From: Apiosordaria backusii
Lineage: Eukaryota; Ascomycota; Sordariomycetes; Sordariales; Lasiosphaeriaceae
Direction: 5' to 3'
DNA length: 64,000 nucleotides
Assembly: GCA_030549205.1 (NCBI GenBank)
Contig: JAUKTV010000015.1
Span: 248,001 to 312,000, forward strand
Shown here: piece after piece, positions 26,501 through 36,636 of the stretch
How the letters are laid out: every line of letters begins with the position of its first letter
Numbering within the stretch: position 1 is the stretch's first letter
Position numbers and translations under genes: made by a program
The notes under the pieces: generated by a model
The model's input: the letters and a program-made list of their open reading frames with translations, nothing else
Database searches by the model: none
What the model was told of the DNA's origin: nothing

Positions 26501-28873
26501 GGCTCCCATTGAACCAATACAGCCCATGGGCGTGGCTGCTGCCGCGGCCTTGCCACTCGTAACGGTACCAATAATCTTCCAGGTTGAACTTCTTCTCGAG
26601 CACAATCTTCCGGAACAGCTTGTTGCGAGAGTGGAAGTGCCAGGCTGCGATATGCGGGTTCTCACGCAGCAACTGACGTGACTTAGCCATACGCGCACGC
26701 TCGTCCAGAACCTTCCATTCTTCGTACTCGGGCATGTGCCGGTATAGGCTCTGCCAATGAAGGTCGGCTGGGCTCTGGGTGATGAAGGCAGCTGGGACGC
26801 CAAGGCAGTGGGCAAACGCCTCACACTCACGCCGCCGGCGATACCAAAAAGGACGGGTGCCCTTAATCACACCCGCAAAACGCGAGATACGATTTAAGAT
26901 CGCTTGAGCTTCTGGCTGTTCGGGGTCGGCCAGAGCTCGCTGGAGGTCCTCCTTGGTAAGCGGCGTGCGATGGTGCTTACTGACATAGAACTTGCTGTTG
27001 CTGCGTGCTTGCTGACGCATTAGCGTGTTCAAGGCAATAAAGCGAAAGCTGTGGTGCCTAGCGAACCGGCCATCCTCCCACTTTATGGCATGCTCAATAT
27101 AATCCTGGTAGGATATATTGCGTTGCCTGGGCTCAACAAAATCCGCAACGCCCTGGGGAAATAAGGTGGGGCAGGCCAAAGAAAGCAGTGCGTACTTCTG
27201 GTTAAATTCATCCAAAGGCGTACGACGGATATATGGCATGGGTAGCTGGTGTGCCGAGTGCGGGTCGGCGTGTCGTAGGGGGACCCGTTCGGTATCCTCA
27301 GCGACGGTGTTGTCGACACGGCCCTGGAGTTGATTAAGCTCAGTCTCCTGGATGAGCAGGTTGGGCACTGCGGCTTCGTCGATAACCTCAGAATCTTCCA
27401 GCTCTGGCTCCTCGACCGGGTCAACATCAGGGCCAAAATCGGCAGGCAAACCCGAGGTCTCGTCAACTTCATGGATGCTTAGCTGGTCGAAGACGTTGCC
27501 ATCTTCGGGGAGCTGGGAAAGATTGTCGTGATTCAAAGTAAAGTCTCGGTAGCCTGGGTGGTTGAGGGAAAGAAACTTAAGCCAGGCCTCTACTGCGGCG
27601 CGGCGGACGCGGAATCGTCGGCGGAACTGCCGATCCATCCGGGCCACGTTCTCGGAACCACGAGGCCGAAGGATAACGACATCGAGGTCTTTGGGTAGCA
27701 AAGGGAGCTCACTATATACCTTGCCAACGTCACGCAAGAAGTGTACAACATGCCCACGATACTTATACTGCTGCCCACGAACCTATGTTTTGTTAGTTAC
27801 CAAACCCATTGCTTCCATCCTCGTTACGTACTGTAAATACATTGACGCTGACGTGCACCCGCGCAATAAACATCTCCTCCAACGGCTCAAGCCTGGGCAG
27901 ATCATTAGGTACAGGGCCAAAATCCAGCTTGTTCGCAGCCGAAAAGAAAAAAGGCTTGTCCTGACGCTTCTTATCATCCTTATCGTGGCAACGCTTGCAG
28001 ATCCTATCCCCTTTGAGCTCCATGTCGAACCACCGCTCTTTGCACCGTGGGCAGTATTGCATCTGCTCGGCAGCAAGTGCCCTGTCGAATTCTGCCTTGA
28101 TGGCGAGGTCTTCCGCGGTTAGAGGCGACTCCTAATCGGCCCCTGTAAACTGAGGGGGAGGCTCGTCGAATTCGCGGGGAGCTGGTTGGGGGGAGGAGCG
28201 TCTGCGTGGTCGGCCGCGAGGAATTCGGTCAAGGCGCGGTCGTCCTCGGCGACGGCCACGAGCAGGTGTGGACGGTGAGGGTGGTGGCCGTCGCTGTGGA
28301 ACTAGAGATCCCACGCGAGGCACTTCATCGTCAGCTTCCATCTCTTCCTCAGGCTCTCTCGGCTGAGCAGAGGGTGGGAGGTCGGTGGCGGGGTCCTGGA
28401 TCTCTTGTTGCTGGCGAAGCAAGCCACTCATCGTCGGGGTCTGGGAAGGTTCTTCACCATGGCGACGCTCGAGGCGATGCCGTCGCTGGATGTACGAGAT
28501 CTCGCTGCGAGCAGCAGCCATTTCGGGAGTATCCGTACTGACACGGCCGCCTTCGCGGTATCGCTGGGCAAGGACCGTATGGGTGAGATTCTGGCGAGGC
28601 GCAACCGCTGGATCTTGTCCGCCGGCTATCGCAGCTGCTCTGGAAATGCGTGCAGCCGACGCGGTTACCTAGGAATAAGGTTAGTAAAGCAACGGAGGAA
28701 GATAGAACTGATAGACTCGCCTGTTGCCTCGTGCGATTACGGCAATCCGAGCAATTGACGACGATCCTTCGAGGGCCTCGTACCGACCAGAATTGGTCGC
28801 TGGGCTTCTCTACGCGGCAAAGATAGCAAACTTTGGAAGAAACCACCTCCGCCGCACCCGCCTCGTCCGCCAT
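23511..28873 (-). pseudogene. Helitron Rep/PIF1-helicase, decayed
   Basis: Exon 1 (28873-28721) encodes a short N-terminal Cys-pair region (CYLC...CSDC). A 52-nt GC-AG intron (28669-28720, branch TACTAAC) and a 49-nt GT-AG intron (27783-27831) restore the frame. A Cys-rich segment (28062-27832) precedes the Rep part in the long frame 27737-25032, with HxH at H402/H404 of that frame and the Y2 motif YAAKY at Y580/Y584, the rolling-circle nuclease signature. Then comes a PIF1-type helicase: Walker A GGGGTGKS near 24960, Walker B IIDEKSM near 24710, YAITVHKSQG and YVAVSRVKT in the last frame (24389-23511). Breaks: in-frame TAG at 28132-28134 (a CAG-to-TAG change), one-base shifts at a C5 run (25125-25129), at a T4 run (24687-24690) and near 24365. 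It is therefore not functional as read. Confidence 0.9.
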
Positions 28874-29417
28874 GGATACTGAATAGGCCGGCCATAACGG
28901 GCAAACAATACCACAGAGGAAAGGAGCGTCGGTTAGAAATGACGGATAGTGAATGAAGGCGTTGGGGTGCGATTGAGGTCTGCGGTGCGATCGATTGTTG
29001 GATGAAGAATGGAGGAAATGGAAATTCGCGGTAGGAGAAATTTGAAGTGGGAGGAATTAAATTTGACGCGGGGGTCAAAGGCAAAGTGGGGCATTCTTGT
29101 GGAAGGCAGTGTGGGGCAAGGCGCGTAATCACGTGCAATGCGCGCAATCGCCCGGGCGCACCCAAACACGATCTCAAACCGTATTCAAACGCCTGCATGT
29201 CAGCCATTTCGTGGACCTTCAGAAATCGGATTTCAGATCTAGATTTGCCATACAGTTACGCACAGAATGGTACCGGTTGCATAAATTTTGGAGGTGGTGC
29301 CGAATTGGACCCACTCTCCGGTAGCCCCCGACCAATCTCTCTTGAGCGATAAGATTCTTATCAATTTTGTATGCGATTTTTTGGAAGTTTGGCAGGAATA
29401 TTGTCCTCCGGACAGGA
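28874..29417 (-). other. Helitron 5' untranslated region
   Basis: GC-normal sequence between the element's presumed 5' terminus and the first ATG of the Rep gene. It should contain the element's promoter. I see no further coding frame that fits Rep upstream of 28873. Confidence 0.5.
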
Positions 29418-30482
29418 TAAATAAAATTAAAGTTAAAATTTTAATTATTCTCTTTAATATTCAATATTAACGTTTTTTTAATTTTTAATTTACTTAAAAC
29501 TTAAAGAATACTTTCATAAATTAAAAAGAAATTATCGATTTTAAAATTAATTATAATAAAGTAAATAAAGCTTTTAATTATATTTTTATAAATTTTAAAG
29601 TATTTAAATAAAGTATTATAAAATTTAAAGACTTTTAATAATAACTATAAATATATATCTTAATATTCTTTAATAACTTATTAAATAATTTAATATAAAC
29701 TTTTAATATATTATAATATTATTTATATTAATCAAAAGTCTCTTTTATAATGAAGAGTTATTAATAATATTCAATATAGGATTTATTAATATTAAAAATA
29801 AAGTTAAATACTTTAATTTTAATGTTATAATAATTATCGTAGAATTTGCTTTTAATATTAACTTTAAACTTAGTTTTGTTATTTTTTATTTAATAAATTC
29901 GGTTTAAAAAAATTTTTTTTTACTTTAATTACTTTTATTTTAGTTAATATTATTAAAATTATAATTATAATTATAATTATAGATTTAATTATAATTTAAA
30001 TTTAAATTTAATTAAAATGGTAAAAGTAGCCTTCTTTTTTATTATTATAAAAGTTCTAATCTTTATTATTATATAAATTTTAATATTTATTTTTATTATA
30101 AAAAAACGTTAAAAAAATATAAAAAAGAAAATTAATACGATACAAAATTATTAAATAAAAATATTATTAAAGTATTTTTTATTATAATATAAAGGTAATA
30201 GTTAAAGGTTATTATGAATAATATTACTTTTATATCCTTAATTTTAAATATAAAATTATTTAATTCTTTATAGTATAATAAAATAAATAAATATTATTTA
30301 ATTTAAATATTAATTAAAAACTAAATTTATATTATAATTATAAATTAATTAATATTGTTATTAAAGATAATATTAATAATATAAATATAATATAGTATTT
30401 TTTAAATAAATTAAAGTAAAGCCTATTTATTATAAGTAATATTTTTAAAAATAAAAAATTTAATATAAAATAATTTAATAAT

Positions 30483-31471
30483 GTCTCTTGTGTCTCTCTA
30501 AGAAGTGGAGCTTCCAAAAAAAAAATTTCTTTTACAACGCTATACCCGGCGTTAGTTCTCTTTACAGTTAATCTAGTATGCCACTTAAACTGCCTAGGGC
30601 CACTGTTGTAATCACATAACTATTATATACTTATTACGTACTTATTATATAACTAAACCTTCTACTATTAAGTTTAATAACAAGCTTATATAATAACATT
30701 ATAGCCAAACCTTTCAGACGCCTCCTTTACTACCGAATTGTTTATAACCGTACCGATAATTCCCTTGCCAGCCTACACTAGGGCCAGGTACTAGCGCCTA
30801 TATAAAGTTAAAAAGGATCCTATTTACTACTTTTCTTCTTCCTCTTCTATATTACTTACTATATTACTTTCCTATATTACCTACTACATTCTTCTCCTAC
30901 ATTACCTACCACATTAAAACTTAATCGACCACTTATAGTATTAAGTATAGGTCTGTCCTATACGACTTAACGATTAAGAGATGGTACTAATATAATGGCA
31001 GTATACAATTATACTAAAAGCCTATAAGTATAAGATCCTAAAGTTAGATTACTATAAGTACCTTAAATTAGCTAACGTAATGATAGCTATATTAAAAAAA
31101 GACAGTAAAAAGTAGAAGAATATAAGCGTTACTTATACTTGAATATATATTATATACACTATTGCTACTTTATCTATCGACCAATATACTAGACTCTGTT
31201 AATTCAAATAGGATTTAATCGATCTTAATATAGACCGGTGGATTAAAGAAGATAATATAGAGACTTAAGATAAAGCCTTTGAATAAAAAGATAAAGTAGA
31301 AGGATAGTTAGTAAAGCTAATATCGATTGCAGATATAATAATAAAGGCTAAGACGCTTTAATAGGTAGCCAGTTTAATAGTACACTAAATAACTTAAAGA
31401 TACTGTTTACTATTATATTGATCGTAAGCATCTGTATGTCACGTCTTATATATATACCACCGAACCTTAAG
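30483..31471 (-). mobile_element. Family 1 retroposon-like copy D (best preserved)
   Basis: About 989 bp, minus orientation. The 12-bp duplication TAATTTAATAAT is perfect at 30471-30482 and 31472-31483. The tail side on the plus strand reads GTCTCTTGTGTCTCTCTAAG, a partly doubled version of the tail unit seen in other copies. Three 25-bp tandem units lie near 30840-30915. It keeps more C and G than the other copies and so is the best guide to the ancestral sequence. Sequence type as copies B, F and H. Confidence 0.88.
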
Positions 31472-32706
31472 TAATTTAATAATAATAATTAAGTATAAAT
31501 TATATTTTTAATATTATTAATATAATTTATAATTTCTTTTAATATATATCTTTATATAAAAAGTTCAATATTTTTCATTATTTTATTAAAATACTGCTAT
31601 ATTTATTAAAATTAATTAAAAGAAAATAAATATAGTTAATAAAATAAAAAAGATTTATAAAAATAACCGTTTTACTTTCTAATATTATATTTATATTATT
31701 AAGGTTTTTATAATTAAATGAAATTAAGTGTATATTTTCTTTTTTAATTTTAATACCGTTAAAAGAATTAATAATTATAAAATCAGTGATTTCTATATTA
31801 TAATAATAGTAATTACGATTATTTAAGTATTTATTTTAAAACGTTAAAGAAATCTTTTAAAAAATAATAAATATTATTTTTATAGTTTTATTTATTATTG
31901 TTATTATTAAAGTTATTAAAAGTATATAATATATTTTTATAAAGAATAAATAACTTACTATTAGTAATTAATAAATAAGTCAATTTTTAATTTTAATTAA
32001 ACTTAATAATATAATTTTTACTATATAAAATTAAATCGAACTTTATAAAGTTAACTCCTTTTTTTTATAAATTAATAATATCTTTATATATATTCTCTAA
32101 TCCCTTTACTATCTTATTTTATTTTATAACTTAATAAATATATTTTTGATTAAAATTATCTATATATATACTATTCTTTATTAATATAATAATAATAAAA
32201 TTAACAACTTCAATAGTAATTTTAATTTATTTTATATTAATAACTTTAATTTTATTTACTTGATTTTAAAAGGTATTAAAGTTATTTTTTAAAGCCATCT
32301 ATTATTATTAAATATCTTTTAAATAATTAAATATACGCTTATAATTGATTATCTTAATATTTATAATAGTATATTCTTTAATATAAAAGTTTACTTTAAA
32401 TTTTAACTATATAACTTTAAAGTTTGATTTATTAATAATCTTATTAAAATATTTATATACTTTATTAATATTATTTCAAAGTTTAATTATAATATAATTT
32501 TTAATCTTAATTATATAAACATAAATAGTAATATTATAATCGATTATTATTTTTTAAATATTTAAAATATTTCTTTTATATTTCTTTTATATTTTAAATA
32601 TTTAAACTATTATAACTTTAGAAGTTATTATAAACTTAAATTAATTATTATAATACTAATTAATAATAAACTTTAATTTATTATTTAAATTTATTAGTTA
32701 AATAAT

Positions 32707-33658
32707 CTTAAGGTTCGGTGGTATATATATAAGACGTAACATACAGATACTTACGATCAATATAATAATATCTTTAAGTTATTTAGTATACTATTAAATT
32801 AGCTATCTATTAAGGCGTCTTAGCCTTTACTATTATACCTATAATCGATATTAGCTTTACTAACTATCCTTCTACCTTATCCTTCTATACAAATGCTTTA
32901 TCCTAAGTCCTTATATTATTATTATTAATCTATAATCCTCGATCGAACTTAATTAACCCCTATTTAAATCGATAAAGTTCGGCGTATTATTCGATAGATA
33001 AAGTATCGAGCTTATATATAGCTAAATTTTAAATATAGATAAGGCCTATATTTCGCTCCTTACTATCTTTTTTTAATATAGCTATTATTATATCGGCCAA
33101 TTTAACCTTATTACTATCCTATATTAGGATCTTATACTTATAGGCTTTCGGTATAATAGATTATATACTGGTATTATATTAGTACTATCTTTTAATCGTT
33201 AAGTTATATAAAACAGACCTATACTTAATACTATAAGTAGTCGGTTAAATCTTAATATAGTAGGTAATATAGGAGAGGAATATAGTAAGTAATGTAAGAA
33301 AGGAAAGGTAAAGAAAAGTAAATAAGATCCTTTTTAACCTTATATAAGCGCTAATACTTGGCCTTAATGTAAGTTAATAAGGAAGTTATTAACATAGTTA
33401 TAAGCAATTCAGTAGTAAAGGAGGTATTTAGAAGGTTTGGCTATAATGTTATTATATAAGCTTATTGTTAAACTCGACAGTAGAAAGTTTAACTATATAA
33501 TAAATATATAATAAGTACGTAATAATTATATAACTATGACGGTAGCCCTAGGCAGTTTAAGTAGCATACTAAATCAACTGTGAAGAGAACCAACGCTGGA
33601 TATAGCGTTATAAAAGAATTTTTTTTTTAAAAGCTCCACTTTTTAAAAAGATAGAGAC
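32707..33658 (+). mobile_element. Family 1 retroposon-like copy G
   Basis: 952 bp, plus orientation. The head is CTTAAGGTTCGGTGG and the tail CTCCACTTTTTAAAAAGATAGAGAC. The 14-bp duplication ATTAGTTAAATAAT is perfect at 32693-32706 and 33659-33672. Two 25-bp units lie near 33255-33305. Same length and sequence type as copy E. Confidence 0.87.
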
Positions 33659-34817
33659 ATTAGTTAAATAATTTAATTACTAATTTTATTAAAAAGGTTA
33701 TTAATATAATAATGAATCTTTTTATCGAAAAATTTAATAATTTCAATATTCTTATTAAATCGATTTAATAATTTAAATACTATATTATAATTTAATAGAA
33801 CTTAATATATATAACTATCTTTAATTTTATTATTATTAAATTAATATTACTTTTTAATATAACTATTATTAATAATCTTGTCTTTAAAAAATTTGCAACT
33901 TATAGTTATTAAATTTTATTAATAGTAAAGGTTAAATAAATTAAATAATTTACTTATAATATTAAAAAAGGCTTTACCTTTATTTTAATAGAGACTTTAT
34001 AAAATTTATTTATATTTATTACTTTACTTTTATTGAATAAAGTTAAGTATTTTTTTAAGGCTAATCGATTAACTAACTATTATATTTAATAAGAATATAG
34101 GTTAAAAAAGTCAAATTAACGACTTAAAGAATTTAAAATTAAATAAACTTAATATTATTATATCTTTATAAATTATTAAACAAATATAATATAATTAAAT
34201 AAAAGAAAAATTTAATAATATAAACTTAATAAAAACCAATAAAATAAAGATCTCTTATTTTTTAACTACCAATAATTACCTAAAGACGTAAAATTTATTC
34301 CTTTTATAATAAAAGGTTATTTATAAGTATTAACAAATTATTAAAACTATTTATAAATTTAAAAGGGAAAAACGATAATAAAGCTATAAATAAGGAAAAA
34401 GTTAATAATTATTAATAATTATTAAAAATTAAAACCCTATATAATTATTAAAAATTACTATAAAGTAAAATAAAATAAAAAGGACTTTATAACTACCGAT
34501 AATTATTAATAAAAAAGAAAATTATAAATATCAATAAATTTATAAGTATATTTATAAAATAAATACGATAATAAAGTTAAAATTATTATAATTATTAAAG
34601 GTATATTGACCTTTTTATATTTTTAATATTTTTATAAAATAATTATTTAAATTAATAAATATAGTAACTTTAAATAGTAACGATAGATTTTAAATTAAAT
34701 TAGAAAGTACAGTAAATTTTTAATTATTAAAGTAAATAGATTATAGTATAGTAATTAGAGTTATTTATAGTAAAGTAAATGATATTATAATTATAACTAT
34801 TATTTAATATTTAGTAT

Positions 34818-35795
34818 TTTAAGGTTCGGTAGTATATATATACAATATAATATATAGATGCTTATAATTAATATAATAGTAAATAATATTTTTAAATTAT
34901 TTAGTATACTATTAAATTGGTTATTTATTAAAGCATTTTAGCCTTTATTATTATATTTGCGATCGATATTAACTTTATTAATTATCTTTTTACTTTATTT
35001 TTTTATTTGAAGGCTTTATTTTAAGTTTCGTTATTGTCTTTTTTAATTTACCAGTCTATATCGAGATTAATTAAATCATATTTAAATTAATAAAGTCTAG
35101 TATATTGGTTAGAAGATAAAGTAATAATAGTATATACAGTATATATTTAAATATAAATAATATTTATAATTTTTTATTTTTTACTGGTTTTTTTTAATAT
35201 AGTTATTATTATATTAGTTAATTTAAGGTATTTATAGTAAATTAACTTTAGGATTTTATATTTATAAGCTTTTGGTATAATTATATATTACTATTATATT
35301 AATATTATTGGTTAATTATTAAATTATATAGGATGGATTTATATTTAATATTATAATCGATTAAGTTTTAATATAGTAGGTAATATAGGAGAGGAATATA
35401 ATAGGTAATATAGGAAAGGAATATAGTAGGTAATATAGGAAAGTAATGGTAAAAAAAAGTAAATAAGATTTTTTTTTAACTTTATATAAGTATTAGTATT
35501 TAGTTTTAATATAAATTAATATGGAAGTTATTAACGCGGTTATAAATAATTTAATAGTAAAGGAGGTATTTAAAAGGTTGAATAATAATATTATTATATA
35601 AATTTATTATTGAATTTGATAGTAGAAGGTTTAATTATATAATAAGTATATGATAAGTATATAATAAGTATGTGATTATAACGGTGGTTTTAGGTAGTTT
35701 AAGTAATATATTAGATTAATTATAAAGAGAATTAACGTTGGATATAGTGTTATAAAAGAAAACTTTTTTTAGAAGCTTTACCTTTTAGAGAGACA
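34818..35795 (+). mobile_element. Family 1 retroposon-like copy H, nested next to family 2
   Basis: About 978 bp, plus orientation. The head TTTAAGGTTCGGTAG has a C-to-T change at its first base, and the tail is TAGAGAGACA. The 14-bp flanks TTAATATTTAGTAT (34804-34817) and TTAATATTTAATAT (35796-35809) differ only by one G/A. Three 25-bp units lie near 35358-35435. The right flank runs directly into repeat family 2, so this copy probably inserted into a family 2 element. Confidence 0.82.
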
Positions 35796-35802
35796 TTAAT
35801 AT

Positions 35803-36052
35803 TTAATATTAAAGTAATATTAAAAAGTATAATAAAAGGTAATAGATTTAAAAGACCTTTATAGTTTATAAGTTTTCTATTTAAATAAGTATGGGACTTA
35901 TATTGAAGGTAGAGTAAGTAAAGTAAATAAAAAGCCTTTAGTTTAAACTTATAAGTTAATAAAAATAAAGCTTTATAATTAAGTTTAAAGCTCTTTATTT
36001 AATCTATCGACCTTATTTTATCTATAGACCTATTTTTTAGGTATTAGAAATA
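35803..36052 (+). repeat. Dispersed repeat family 2, copy 2
   Basis: Second copy of the 6843-7095 repeat, beginning TATTAAAGTAATATTAAAAAG and ending near GGTATTAGAAATACT. It is slightly less mutated than copy 1 (for example it keeps AATCTATCGACC). It abuts the target duplication of family 1 copy H. Confidence 0.6.
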
Positions 36053-36636
36053 CTTTAATTTAATAATTATATTTAAAAATAATTAAATTATTAAAACTCT
36101 TTAATAGATAATTATAAATATATAAATAAACTTTAATTAAATAGTTGTTAGTAAGTTAATAAATTTAATAATAAAGTATATAAAAGTAGGATATTAAATT
36201 AAAAGTTAATATATTAAATATTAAATATCTTTATTTTCTATATTACTTTTATAGGACTTTATAAATCTATTTTATTAATAATTTAACTTAATAAAAGCAT
36301 TGTAATATATATTTAATGTCAGTATATTAAGATTATAAGAATATTGAAATATAAGATTAAGCTTTTTTTATACTTACTATTATAATAAGTAATATCTTTA
36401 TATTAAAGACAATAAACGTTAAGTAAAGATATATATTTTAATTACATTGATACTAAATAGTTATTATAAACTATTATAAATCTAATTAATAAAAAGTTAT
36501 AAATATCAATCTTACTTTAATATAACTTCATTACTACTATAAGTAACTTAAAATATCTCTAATTTGTAACGTAGATCAATAGGTTTTCATATGATTGTTA
36601 CAAACTATCAATCTTCTACAAAAATATATTAACTGC

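Larger units (their letters stand above)
23262..29417 (-). mobile_element. Helitron-like rolling-circle transposon
   Basis: A GC-normal segment of about 6.2 kb between two AT-rich blocks, carrying a Rep-helicase gene on the minus strand. On that strand the 5' end is probably at 29417 (TCCTGTCCGGAGGACAAT). The 12-mer CCTGTCCGGAGG occurs there (29405-29416, minus strand) and again inverted at 23427-23438, about 165 bp inside the other boundary. A second 11-bp inverted pair, GTCGCTTCGTT/AACGAAGCGAC, lies at 23267-23277 and 23411-23421. The 3' end may be the CTAG at 23262-23265 (minus strand), next to the composition break. An internal TIR plus subterminal hairpin recalls the Helitron2/Helentron type. 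The exact 3' terminus is uncertain. Confidence 0.8.
29418..36560. repeat. AT-rich RIP-degraded repeat block (right)
   Basis: Same composition and mutational signature as the left block and no open frame above 60 codons. It contains family 1 copies D, G and H and a family 2 copy. Spacers at 29418-30470, 31484-32692 and 33673-34803 show nothing recognisable beyond simple AT-rich sequence. The change to normal composition is abrupt at about 36560, roughly 75 bp downstream of the stop codon of the first gene on the right. Confidence 0.9.

Noticed and set aside
30483..31471. Frame in copy D rich in Lys/Asp/Glu if TAA and TAG are read as Gln/Trp
   Set aside because: RIP makes such pseudo-frames common, it runs antisense to the orientation suggested by the tail, and the similarity between copies is just as strong at the DNA level.
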